A program made the position numbers and the translations under genes. From Ustilago trichophora (lineage: Eukaryota > Basidiomycota > Ustilaginomycetes > Ustilaginales > Ustilaginaceae): a stretch of 64,000 nucleotides of DNA. Positions 10,202 through 21,800 of the stretch are shown here, piece by piece. Numbering within the stretch: the first letter of the stretch is position 1; the number at the start of each line of letters is the position of its first letter. Where the stretch lies: assembly GCA_900323505.1 (NCBI GenBank), contig OOIN01000028.1:620001-684000 (forward strand), read 5' to 3'. Under the pieces are notes generated by a model, which was given only the letters and a program-made list of their open reading frames with translations, did no database searches and was not told the DNA's origin.

Positions 10202-11454
10202 TTAGGCGGCGGGAGCAGAGTCAGTCGAGGCCTGCTTGTTGTAGTCCTCCATCTCAGCGTCGAGGTCCTCGACAGTCTTCTTGGGGCGTGCCTCGCGCTT
10301 AGCGCCACGCGCACGGCCACGACCGCGTGCAGAGGCCCCAGCAGCAGAGCGACCACCTTTGCCCTTGGCTCCGTTGGCAGCAGCCGCGGCGCCCTTGGGC
10401 CCTTTGGGTGCAGCAGCCGGTGCAGCAGCCACCTTGGCAGGGTCGACAACGACTTCGACCTTGAGGGGCTTCTCTGTGTGTGGCAATCAAGATTATGGCA
10501 CAAAGTGAGGAAAGCAAGTTTGCAGGCGTTGAGCAAGAGTTGAAATTTGAGTCCAAGTCCAAACTCGACCACGTTGTTGGGTTTGATACTTACTGCCATC
10601 GATCAATCGGTTGTTGTATTGGGTGTAAGCACGGCCAGCGTCGTCGGCTCGCTGGAATTCGACAGTGCAAACTCCGGTAGACTGGCCGTTGGCGCGGTAG
10701 CTCATAGCCACCTTGCGGAGAGGGCCGATGGTGGTGGCGAAAAGTTCCTGTCAAGTGCAAGCGGGAAGATGGAGAATAGCGATAGGGATGGCGAAGGAGG
10801 CCGAGGTCAGAAAGTGTCGCCTCGCCATTGGCGCCATAACATCGTCGGCGGACCGAGAGAGAGCGAATGGATACAAACCTTGACCTGAGCCTCGGTGACG
10901 TCGAGAGGCAGGTTGCTGAGAATAATCTTGCTTCCAGTATTGGCGCTTCGACCAGGGATGACGACGGGAGGCTTGTTGCGGTTCGAAGCGGCAACTACGG
11001 CGGCGTTCTGAGCGCCAGCACCGACAGCGGCGGCCTTGGCACTAGGGCGGCCGCTACGACCTCCACGTCGTCCTCGCTGATTGTTGCGGCCGGCAGTGGT
11101 CTTCTTGGGGCGATCGGCAATGATCTGGTCGAGGGCTGTGAATCAAAAAGAATGGAACAGAAGTACGAAGCAAGCGCGGTGCGAGAACCGATCCAAAATG
11201 CGATGTAGACCATCGTTTGCCGGATCCGAACGGAATGTCACGATGTTTTCCGATACATGCAATGGTGGCGGTGCGCAATGGTTCGTTGATCGGCATCACG
11301 TAGAAGAAGGAGCAGGCGACATGAGAGTCATGACGGGCGACGTTTTAGTTCCGTTGTACGATTTTTCCGCCTGCAAGGCTGCGCAACGCTTCTGAAGCTC
11401 TCGGAAGCTTGCCTATGGTCATAGCTGTCGTTACTCACGCTTGTCAATGTTCAT
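10202..11454 (-). CDS. YRA1: Yra1/ALY/REF-type mRNA export adaptor (four exons)
   Basis: Exons 11454..11439, 11135..10879, 10747..10594 and 10473..10202 give 232 aa. All introns are GT-AG and the phases match. The first exon has only 16 nt and encodes the conserved amino box (MNIDKPLDQII after joining) that contacts the Mex67/DEAD-box partner in REF proteins. An Arg/Gly-rich stretch (RRGGRSGR) follows, then an RRM with RNP2 KIILSNLP and RNP1-like GVCTVEFQRA, then an Ala/Lys/Arg/Gly-rich linker and the carboxy REF box (VEDLDAEMEDY). The protein couples splicing/TREX to nuclear mRNA export. Intron 1 is long for this locus (303 nt), and yeast YRA1 autoregulates through its intron, so similar control is possible but unproven. 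Family length is about 200-260 aa, so the gene is complete. Confidence 0.92.
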
Positions 11455-12600
11455 GGACTGTTTTGTCAACAGCAGAAGTCATTGAGAGGAGCGGAGAAGC
11501 GGGAGCGGCGCGTGCAGCAAGCCACGGATCGATGTTGCATCAATCAAAAGGCGCAATTGCAGCATCCGATCATGGGATGTTGCCATGGAGTTCGACGATG
11601 GCGCAGATGGTGACGTAAGGGCGACAGGGCCAGCGAGAGCAAGCATAATAATGTGTATGCAGTTGCAGGCGCAAGCACGATGCGGTCACATCGCAACACA
11701 TCGGATTCAGGCAGAGACGCATGTGCGGGGTTGGCGTGTGGAGATGCAACCGGCATGGCGGAAACGTCGTAGCAAGGTGATGGCATAGCGTGATACGGCA
11801 CGTTGCGACACATTGAATGATGGAGCGATAGCATCGCGGCGCGGGACAAGTTGAAGGAAACGGAAGGTGAAGTGTAGAATTGGTCAGAATTCGGTGCTCC
11901 GAAGGAGTGGCGTGATTGAAAGGACGCAAAGAGCGCCAGAGACGTCGAAAGCAAGTGCATCATTCGTCTGGGCGGAGATCAACGGCTCCCGGCTGTCCAA
12001 GCATCGCATGTCCCTGCCTGGTCGTGATGGTTAGAAGCTTCCCGGCGTGACTTGTACAACGGGGCGATGAAGTAGGTCGAGACGCTGACCGAAATGCAAA
12101 TTGATCGGCTAGACCCGTGGGATAGCGAGGGACGGACATGGCAGGGATGGCGATGCCAAACAGCCGAGAAGCGAAGACAGGGGCGCGAAAATCGGGGGTT
12201 GGTTGCTGACCATTTTGTTTAAAAAGGGGTGTTGGTTTTGATGTGAAAAGTTGAAAGTGATGTCTTGAACAGTATTTGGGGATTGCGTAGAATGCTATGA
12301 TGCTGTTGCAGGGTCGAAGGTGAAGAAAGTGGTGGTGGTGGTGGTGGTGGTAGTGGTGGTGGCGATGGAAAGTGCGGATTAGGGTCTGGAGTGAACTTCA
12401 GCTGGAATCGCAAATCGCGTGCCTCAAAGACGGCTCATGTGCCGAGACGCGCGCGCTGCCGCTGCTACTGCAGCAAACCAACAACTCAGCCCGAATTCTG
12501 TGATCGCCTACTCTGTATCTTTCGGACGAATCATTTCGATTGGATGTGATGAGGTTGACTTTAACACGGGATGCGGGATGGCACATCGTAAAAAGTGTCT
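11455..12600. other. Yra1 upstream region, no gene
   Basis: I see no supportable gene in this stretch. A (GGT)n-type microsatellite occurs at about 12330-12362. It probably contains the YRA1 promoter and 5' leader. Confidence 0.45.
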
Positions 12601-13240
12601 TGGTGTTAGACTAACTCACCGGCTGATACACAACCGGTGTACTGGCCTTTTCTAACATAGCACTTGTACAGCATGACTGTATCAGCTCTGTACAAGGTTT
12701 GACACACCGCAACTGCTCACTTAAGGTCTGTGTTAGTGGTGTATTAGCTCTTGATGGTTCACAAGTGCTGTATTGGTGGTGTAGTAGTGCTTGATACACC
12801 ACTTACTGGTGTGTTGGTGGTGTATTAGTTGTGTATCAGTAAAAAAAAAAACATTTTTTTATTCGCCAGCAAAAGACCGGATTTTGCGAATTTTGAAGAT
12901 TCAAATTCCAGCTTTCCATAATCAATCAGCTGTGGTATATAGCCGGCTGAGGCCGGAAACACATAAAAAACAGAAGCAATGGAGCAGCGGTATAAAGGGG
13001 AGGGTGTGTTTTCAGTTGGGTGGGTTGGGAAATGAGTTTGAAAAATCTCGGGTTCGATTCCTGGGGTGGTCAGTTTTTTAGCTTTTTTTTTTTTCTTTTT
13101 CTGATACACCACTGACGCAGCACTGACACACGAGCTCTGTTTTTCTAATGCAGACGGTGTACGACAATACAACATTAGCAGTGCACAAGTTCTCTTCCAC
13201 AGGTAGTGTACCAGGCGGTGTACTAGCTTTACACAGCGAT
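12601..13240 (+). mobile_element. non-autonomous repeat element, copy B, with inverted repeats and tRNA-like core
   Basis: The left part (12608-12840) is homologous to copy A at 7086-7280 and is rich in TGGTGTATTAG-type units. The segment ending GTGTATCAG plus an A-run (about 12809-12851) reappears inverted at about 13080-13132 (T-run followed by CTGATACACCAC), so imperfect inverted repeats flank a core of about 230 bp. The core has TATAAA at 12991-12996, a CAGTTGGG A-box-like motif around 13013-13020, an exact GGTTCGATTCC B box at 13051-13061 and T-runs at 13073-13078 and 13082-13093. There is no coding capacity. It resembles a SINE/MITE hybrid or a foldback element that captured a tRNA-like sequence. 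No target-site duplication was established. Confidence 0.55.
13006..13079 (+). ncRNA. tRNA-like / polymerase III promoter remnant
   Basis: The T-arm can be drawn: stem TCGGG, loop TTCGATT, stem CCTGG (with GU pairs), followed by GGTGGTCA as a 3' acceptor half and then TTTTTT as a terminator. The 5' half does not provide a GACCACC partner for the acceptor stem and the D-arm is poor, so this is not a functional tRNA. It is more likely a tRNA-derived SINE head or a tRNA pseudogene within the surrounding repeat. Confidence 0.45.
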
Positions 13241-13742
13241 AGTTTTTACGATGTGTGGGGAAAAACCGCTCTGCGACGCGTTAAGAGAATCCGTCGCGTC
13301 TTTTCTGCGAGTCGAGAGTAACACTTTGTATCTACGCGTCACGAGTCCAAGAAGCCGGAGGTCGCGCGTGTGCCTGCAAGCAAAGGCTCCGCGCACTTCT
13401 CTTTTTTGGTGGTTCTTCGAGGCTGAGTTGACCTTGGAGAGGTGGCGGCTTTGAGTCATGATGACCTCCTATGAGCCTTGACATTGCCTTCCAGACCACC
13501 TCTTCTTCAATCTATACCCTGTTCAGCTCCTCACTCTTTATACTCACATCGACTTTATCCTATCGCAGCTGCCGTATCCAAACCAGGCGCACTCCGCACC
13601 AAGTGGCAAAACACACGCCTTTCCAAATCAAGACCTCTATTTCTAAGCAAGCACTTTCCATTCACTCCACCTTTCCGAGCTTACCATCACAGTCCGAGCA
13701 TTGAAGCTCAAAAGCGCAGCAAGGGTGCGACAAGGATCAAAG

Positions 13743-16700
13743 ATGGCCAGCACACTCTCAGCGACGCATACAGCTGCCGGTAAGCCGATACCCGCCGATC
13801 TTTTCATCGGTGTCCGTTACTTTATCAATGACGATGTGGATGCGGCAACACAGGAGGAGGTAAGTGTTTGCTTCCGTTCGAATCGAGCCCACTCCATCAC
13901 TTGTCTGACCCACGACCGTCACATCGCCTCTGACTTTGTCGGTGACAGATCCGCACTATGCTGTTCCATGGTGGGGCTCAACAGCACGACGAGCGCTCAA
14001 TTTCAAGCAGCAGCCAGTCAGACGGACTCTCTGCGCGCTTTCAGCTTGACTCAGTGACACATGTCTTTGCTGGCAGCGTCGACTTTCCAGAGTATCAGCA
14101 TTGCATCGAGCCTACGCTCCCGGAACAGGCTCCTGCCGTTAAACGACCTCTTGTGGTTACGGTAAGTGCACACGTCGAATGCATCTCATGTACCGTCTCC
14201 CCTGTCAAGGCTTGAAACTGACCCAAATCAATCAATGGATCCAAACCTCCCGATCGTTTTCGCACGCCACTATCGTCTTCGGCTGATCCGTCCACCTCTG
14301 CCAAATCGCCTTCGGACACCTTGCGATGCTTATCGATCACCGTCACAGCCACAATGGGTTCGTCGCAGTGCTCAGCTTGGGGTTCGCCTCAAGGAGGATC
14401 GCTTCTCCTGCCGAGCTGACATGCTCTTTTCTGGTCTCTGCGTCACTGCCTCCAAATCGGGACTCTCCAAGGCGGATCGAGAGCTCATCAGCGGCATCGT
14501 CTCGGCTTACGGTGGCCTTTGGAGGGAAGACAACTTTTTCGACGTCAATGTCTTTCTCACCTCTTCCATCTCTCCCACCAAGCTCAACAAGGTCATCAAC
14601 ATTCCCGGTAAGCAGACCATCTGTGTTGCACCGCAGTGGATCAGCGATTCGTGGCGCTTGCAAAAGCTGCTTCCCTTGGAATCATACCAATTCCTGCCAG
14701 GACAAGACTTTCCGCCGTGTTTTGCAGGCAAGACTGTAAACGGATCACCACTTTCCTCGCCCAGAAGGGACCGTATCGCCATGAGTTTGACGGGTGAGAG
14801 CAAGCGCGGCAACCTCGAGATCGACATCAACACCAATGGCGCCAGTCGGCAGAAAAACGTCTTCCGCGGCAAAAGCGTCCTGCTTGCCCGAGATGTCTGC
14901 CGAGCCAGCGAGCAACAGCTTCGATCTCTGGAACATTTCATCCGCGTTTCTGGAGGCAGTGTCCGACGAGCACCTCACGAAATCAACGGCATCGCCCAAG
15001 CCGTTCGCAACTCAGACTTTGTCGTGTGCCGATACCGAGAGGTGCAGGAGTTCCGCGAAGCAATTCGCCAGTCCAAACAGGTTGGCAACCTGACCTGGCT
15101 CATCTGGGCGGTTTCCAACGACGTGCTTAGTGATCCCAGGGAGGAACCGCTACACTTTCCAGTTCCTCGTCAAGGCATCGCCGAGTTCCAGAACGCCACC
15201 ATCACAATCTCCAGCTACCGTGGCACCACCCGTCAGTACCTCACCAAGATGATCAAACTCATGGGCGCGACTTTTTCGGGCACGCTTACTGCCAGCACCA
15301 GCCTCTGCGTTGCCGCCAACCTTGCGAGCGAGAAAACCGACAAGGCCAAAGAGTGGAAGGTACCTGTCGTCAATCACAAGTACATTGTCGACTCCTTCCT
15401 TGCCTGGGCGCCAGTAGAGCGAACAAAGCTCAAGTATATCGACTTTCCCGAGGGTGTCGACTACAATACCGATGTGGGCGAGACAAGGGTGACGGATGAA
15501 AGTCTAGGTCCGTGGATCGATGACGCCATCCGCAATGACGAGCCAGAGGACATGCCAACCAGCGACCCTGTCTCGCCTGCAACAACCTACGACCGGGTCG
15601 AACCTTTGGCTTCAGAGCCCATGCTGCCCGTAGAGGCAGACGCATCCGAAGGAATGACTCTGCATGAGAAGGCATGTCACATCGTGAAGTCAATCGCACC
15701 ACACGCAGACTCGGCCGAATTCGAAGGGACCTCGCCACCCACTACTCCGTCACTACAGCGGTACCACGCGGACGCTCAAGACGAGTTGACGACGATGAGC
15801 GCGTCCTCAGATATGCCTAGTTCGCCCGGCGCCTCCGAAGGTCCTATCAGCATGCCTGTGTCGAGCCCTACCAAGAGTCCGCTTTCTCACCGAGGAACAA
15901 AGCGCAGCCGCATGTCAATCCTGCAAGACAGTCTCAGGCAGCCCACTTCGGACGCCCTTGCAGCTAGAGCCGAAAGGGACACTGCCGAGAAGAGCACTAC
16001 TGCTACAAAGAAGACCAAAGTAGCAAGCGCGCAGCGCACGTCTAGACAACGAACTCGTACCTCATCAGAGGATGCCGGCGTTTTCGAAGCAACCAGCGAC
16101 GCGCCCTTGCGTGTTGCTACGAGCAACTACAAGCTCAAGAAGACGGAGGAAACCAAGCTCAAGAGCCTTGGCATTGACCTTGTCGACGACATCGAGATTG
16201 CCGACGTCTTAGTCTCGCCGAAGCTCTCGCGCTCGCCCAAAATGCTCTATGCCATTGCATCCGGTAAAATGGCCATCGTTTCGCCCGAGTGGCTCCAAGC
16301 ATGCTTAAAGAAACGCGAATGCATCGACATCCGGGCAGGAATGGGGCATTCCCCTTATGACCTCATTGACCGTGAGGGCGAGAAGACATACGGTATCAGC
16401 CTTGTTGATGTCATGCAACGCCGCAAGGACGAGTACACGCAAGGAATCTATCATGGGCACAAGTTCTGGTTGGGTCGCGGTGTGGACGAGAATGGATCGT
16501 TCTCGACGCTCATCGAGGCGGCGGGTGGCGAAGTGCTGCCTGTGCCTTTCGACGAAGCACAGCTGCTTTCCGAACCGGAATACTTTCATCTTATCGTTGA
16601 CGAAGAGCACACGATCGAGTGGAGGGATCTCATCGGCCTTCCCACGGCCAACGGCGAACCGCTCAAGCTGTACAAGAAGCAGCTCATCACGGATTGCATC

Positions 16701-16823
16701 TTTGAACAGCGGCCGAGATGGGATCGGCACCTCATAGATGCTGCGTCAGTGCCGGGCAGTTCGGGCAGCACACCCAACAAGCGCGGACGTGGTGCGGGTG
16801 GCAAGCGAGTTTATGGAAGATGA
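13743..16823 (+). CDS. six-BRCT genome-maintenance protein, Rtt107/Brc1 type (three exons)
   Basis: Exons 13743..13859, 13949..14161 and 14349..16823 give 934 aa; every junction is GT-AG and in phase. BRCT1 is assembled across all three exons, with its tryptophan motif (VVTPQWVRRS) restored only by splicing at 14349. BRCT2 covers about residues 134-225 (VAPQWISDSW), BRCT3 about 281-390, and BRCT4 about 393-475 (VVNHKYIVDSFLAW). An acidic, Ser/Thr-rich linker follows, with a basic KRSRMSIL patch. BRCT5 (about 700-790, IVSPEWLQACL) and BRCT6 close the protein. Four amino-terminal plus two carboxy-terminal BRCTs is the arrangement of budding-yeast Rtt107, fission-yeast Brc1 and animal PTIP. These proteins bind phosphorylated H2A and scaffold repair of stalled replication forks. 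The family call rests on architecture and motif spacing, not on a database search. The gene converges with the alpha/beta hydrolase. Confidence 0.86.
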
Positions 16824-17005
16824 AGGGTCTTCCAATGCGGCGTATGGACCTTCAGCAAAGGCATGTCTTGGTTTCACAGACTTCTTTCTTTGATTCTTGT
16901 AGTCTGGTAATGTATCTTGATTACACACGATCGCGTAAAGCATCTTCAAGCATCAAGCTTCTGCTTCTGTGACATCTGAGGTCGTTGAGCAAAGAATATA
17001 TCCAT

Positions 17006-18058
17006 CTACAAGTTGCTGCGAAGAAAGTCGCAGTAGTCTTTGGTGGCAACCTCGAAGTCCTCTCCACTGTAAATGTCAAAGTGGCCCATCTGCTGATAGT
17101 GTTTGATGGTCGCTTTTGGAGCCTTTGCGGCGTAGGCGAGGCTGGGGCGTGGCGGGGCAACTGAGTCCTTACCGCAAATGGCGAAAAAGATAGGGCAGTG
17201 CACGGAAGCCGTCTTCCAGCCAGGGTTGTACAAGCCGATAAACAGAGCGAAGCGTGCCGCCACATAGTCTTTATATGTGGCCTGAAGGTGCGATGGGACA
17301 AGTTTGCGGTATTTTACCACATCGGGTGCGTTCATCAGGGCGGCTGTGAGGAGACATAAGTTGGAGCGAAAAGCGAGCCATGGTCAGAATGAGTATGCCG
17401 CCTGTAGATGCCGAGGGTGATGAGGAGAGAAAGCGAGGAAGCGTGACTTACTGTCTCCTGGACTACCTGCCAATTGAACGGGGATCATGTTGTTCCCTCT
17501 CGAGAAAAGAAGATCTCGGATTCCAAGCACGCCGAGCTTGAGCAGAGGCAGCAGTCCTACGGTGCGAGACGAGTGCAAGCCGGACGTGAAGGGGCACTGC
17601 GAAATGGCCGCCTTGACCCTCTTGTCCTTGGCTGCGACTGTGATGACATGACCACCTCCGAAGCTGCTCCCAAAGATACCAATCCTGTTACTGTCGACAT
17701 TTTCGAGCTTGGACACGTAGTCCAAAGCAGCATCCCAATCTTGAAGCTGAAGCTGGATGTCGAGCAACTGTCTAGGTTGACCGCCGCTCTCGCCGAAATG
17801 ACGATAGTCAAAGGCAAGGCAGATGATGCCGAGCTCGGCGAATCGAGAGGCATAGCGGTCGAGTCCCATTTCTTTAATTGCTCCGAGTCCATGGCCCAAG
17901 ATCACAGCGGGATATTTCTTGGAAGCTGTCGAGCTGGATGCAGAGCTCAAGGGTGGGCTGGTCGGTTGATAGAGCCAGGCCGCACAGTAATCTTTGCCTG
18001 AGGCAAACTTGACATCTTGTCGACGAAAAGCAGAAGTCGATGCTTTGGTCGTCATCAT
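17006..18058 (-). CDS. alpha/beta-hydrolase (two exons)
   Basis: Exons 18058..17452 and 17343..17006 (GTAAGT donor, CACAG acceptor, phase 1) give 314 aa. The start is the ATG at 18058; a second ATG follows directly. The fold signatures are visible: oxyanion region VILGHGLGAIKE, strand LAFDYRHFGESGG, nucleophile elbow GIFGSSFGGG (serine in G-S-S-F-G), the acid region AICGKDSVAP and the catalytic histidine region QQMGHFDIY near the end. It resembles the X-Pro-dipeptidase/acyl-hydrolase-like branch used by bacteria and fungi, but the substrate is unknown. There is no signal peptide. It converges with the BRCT gene across 182 bp. Confidence 0.85.
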
Positions 18059-18898
18059 GAGCAAGTGGCTGTGGCCTTCGAGTGCAAGGTGATGGTGAGA
18101 CGATGACAAAGGAATGGATAAGGTACACAATGGCAGCAACCTTGTCTATCATGCAAAGTAAAGGCAACGTATACAGAAGGATGCCGTATGACAACAAAGC
18201 CGAATTGATTTTGCGGGGTACATACACATCAGCTGCACGAGGCATGTGGCGTTCCACAACATGTGATTGCGCCGAAAAGCACTGAGAAAATTTCGCCGAG
18301 CCTAGCGCTGCGCCAAAGAGTTGGAATTCCGTTGAAGGTGGCTCGAAAAAGACAACCAAGTGTATCACAGACGCATATCCATTGCGGTTCCTACCGGTGG
18401 GCTCAGGTAGCGGCGGATACTTTGGCGTTGTACAGGCGATACAATCAGCTTGCGGCCCAATGAGATGCACCTGTTGCCACACCGTTAGGTAGTGGCGGCA
18501 GAGACCATATGTCTCGACCAAGGGCGATCTGAGAGCGTGATGCATCCACTCTTTTGCCCACCATCATCTCTGCAATTACCGCGCCAACATGGATCGGCCG
18601 CCTGGACAGACTCTCACTTCCACTCCTAGGGAAGGTAACAGTCTTCGGGGAGGGAAGCGAGGTATACGGAACGGCTTTGGGAGGTATGTTTTTGTACGCT
18701 AGCTGGGCAAACACAATTTTCTGAGCTCTCAGAGCTTCGGTGATGGTCTTAAGATTCGCGTATGGACGTCTCGCCGACAGTAAGACACACAGAGAGTAAT
18801 TTTTGAAGGGTTAGGGTCACACCCTCACCAGTGTATATACAGTGCTGTACAACAATAATGACGAACGAGTCTAAGCAATGCAAGGCGACTTGACCCGA
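18059..18898. other. gene-free spacer
   Basis: The spacer holds the hydrolase upstream region and the 3' flank of the GT2 gene. A telobox-like GGGTTAGGG is at 18808-18816. No supported gene was found. Confidence 0.45.
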
Positions 18899-21800
18899 CT
18901 AGAAGGAGAAGCGTAGCAACGCTGGGTTGAGTACCAAGGGGTAGATGAGATGAGCGATGGCCGTGAGCAGCAGGGGCCAATATGTAAAGAAGCCCTGAAT
19001 CGACCAATTGAGCGGCACGATGGCAATGGTTTGCAGCACCACCACCGCCGCAATTGTCAGGACGCAGAGCACGATCACCTTCCAGAATCGCTTCCAGATC
19101 AAAGGCACTTCCAGGAAAAAGTTGCTATCCGCCAAATCCTTGTTGGTCGCTCCCCACGTCATGTCGATGCCCAATGGATGCGACAGCAGCGCAGTCGCTA
19201 CATGATACGACAATCCACCGAAAAAGATAAACATGGCTGGCATCCACGTTGCATGCTCTTTCACCAAGTTCCACAGGCTGTCCACCTTGGCTCGGTATCG
19301 CGCAATGATCTGTCCTACATTACCGCCAATCGTAAAAACCACCACCACCGCGACCCAAATCTTGAACGGCGTCAGGAACGAAGGATCCAGCACGGGATAG
19401 AACCATCCTTCCACCAGATACAGGGTCCACGTCATTGGGAACGCAGCTCCAATGGCATAGTAACTGAAAATGTAACTGCATGCCGAAAACTTGTAGTGGA
19501 TGGGCGCCGAGCTCTTGAGGAAGGTCTTGAACAGAGGTGTGAAGGGACCCTTGTATGGCCACTGCCACAGTCGATGCAGAATGAGCTCCGAGCATCCGAA
19601 CGCGTACTTTTGCCATCGATTCAGTTCGTCGTCGCAAGTGAGCGAGACTCCCTCTTCGAATCCATTGTTCGAGTATGTCGCCCATCGCGTAATGTAGCCT
19701 GACATGAGCAGTCGCAGCGCCATGTCGAAATCTTCGGAAACATGCGACTCGGACCAATACTTGCGAACTCCATCCTCAGCGTCCACGAATGCAGCTTCCT
19801 GCATCGCCGACCACCTCAGAATGGCATTGTGACCCATAAAGGGTGCCACATCGCCGTTTGCCACTGTAAAGCTGATTGCGAAGTTGACCAGTCGCGTGAA
19901 GAAGGCAATGCACAACTCGAAATAGCTGTCAGAGACCAGCATGACTCCGGAACAGTGCTGCAGCACGCCAATGTCCGGGCAGAGGGTCATCTCGGTGGCA
20001 GCATCCAGTAGACAGTCTTCCGGAACTCGAGTGTCGGAGTCGATCATCAAGATCAGCTCGCCAATACGTATGTCGCCTTTGGCTTGCGCCAGACGATGCA
20101 TGCGCGGAAGGCACGCCTCGAGGCACCGTCGGTACAGCTCACTCTCGTCGGCATCGGTCCACTCCTCTGCGCAAAGCAGCTCCGACGGCTGCCACCTTTC
20201 GATCATCTCGTTCTCCTTTTCCGTATTTTGCCCTTCTCCTTGGGTTTGCCCATCTGCTCGTGTCGATTTGAGGTACGAAGGGTCGCTTCGGAACTGTTTC
20301 ACCTCGGCACTGGTCTTTGGCCTTTCCTCACCCATCATCTGCTCGACAGCCACAGCAAGGTGACAGGTGAAGTTGAGATTGGATGCCTTCTTGAATCGAC
20401 CTTTTCGTACATATCCGTCCTTGTTGTGACCTGGTCGCGCGACCCAGCCGACGTTGTTGCGCTCGTAAAACTCTTTTCGCAGCTTTTGCTCTTGCTCATC
20501 GACCAGGAGCATCCCGTCTTCAGAGACAACGATGCCGGCAGTACCTCCCTGCAGCTCGTATGTCGTGATGGCTTTCTTGACTGACTCGATCGTGGGCATC
20601 AAGACCCCTTGCAGAGACTCCTTGTAGACAGGCATCTGGATCGTAATGTGCGGCAGATCACCCGTCAGCTTACGCATGGGAGCTTTTCCTGAAAAGTAGA
20701 GCGAATTTTGATGAAGCTGGTTGACGGGTCCGACAATCTGCATGACGATGCCGATGATGTTGTCGCAGAAGAAGAGGATCACGGGGAACATGATAAACAT
20801 GATCGGCGTCAAAGCCATGCGCGACCAGTTGCCGTCCTGCAGACAGTGTTGGAACAGCCTTGAGGTGAACAGGAAGCAGATGAGGATGTCGAGTGCCACA
20901 GCCAGACCGTGCTGGAGAGGTGCAAGATAGCTCAGCGGTCGCTGCTCGTACTCGATGTCTTGCTTCTCGTGATCCCTTTCGTTTTCCACGCTTTCGGCCC
21001 CATCTTCAACGTCCTTGACCTTTTCATCACTAGAAGAGAGCGACGATGGATACGAAGCCGAGGGCGACATCATTGCCTCGGACACAGTACCTTTGCTCGG
21101 CCAAGATGCGAGCTTAGCGGCCTCAGTCTGGCTCCGCATTGAGGTCGCTCTCCCGGAAGGACTAAGCTTGGGAGAGGCCATGCTCAGGCTTTGTTCCTGG
21201 GTTTCGATGTGCTGGGAGCCCACTTGGCTGAAGTACGAATCAGTGTTGAGGTCCGAGAAGGATGCGTGCCTCGGGTGACCAGCAGTCCGCAGAGTTGCCT
21301 TGGCCAGCGACGCGGGAACGTCCGAGGGGACATCGATGGCATCGTCTTTACCCGTGCTGCTCACGGCACCCGAGATACTTTCGATGCTGGCTGCGGTGCT
21401 ACGACGCGTGAACGGCATCCTATCCTTAGTGTAGCTCCTTTGATGGTTGCGATGACCCTTCTCGAAATTGCTCTGGTTCAACGCAGCAAATGAGGCCACG
21501 GATGAGAAGGACGAGAAAGAAGAAGACGTCGGTGAGCCAGGGTTGGAGCTGGGCGTTGAAGCGGTAGGGCTGGAGGCCGAAGGAGAAGCGAGAGCAGGAG
21601 TTGCAGCTCCTGTGCCAATAGTGGTCACCATGAGGTTGTTCGAATTGTTGTAGTAGCTGCTTTTCCAAACAAACGCCATCATTTTGTCCTCGAGGTCTTG
21701 AGCACGCTCATGGAGGATCTCGATCTGATCCGCCCAGACCACCAAGGTGTTCTCGGCTCGGACGAAGCACGCATTTTGTGCCTTTCGCGCCCCCGCCAAT

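Noticed and set aside
10547..11208. overlapping plus-strand frames opposite YRA1
   Set aside because: The minus-strand exons give a complete ALY/REF protein, so these are shadows.
12989..13080. a functional tRNA gene
   Set aside because: The B box and T-arm are good, but the acceptor stem and D-arm do not form, so it is reported only as a tRNA-like remnant.
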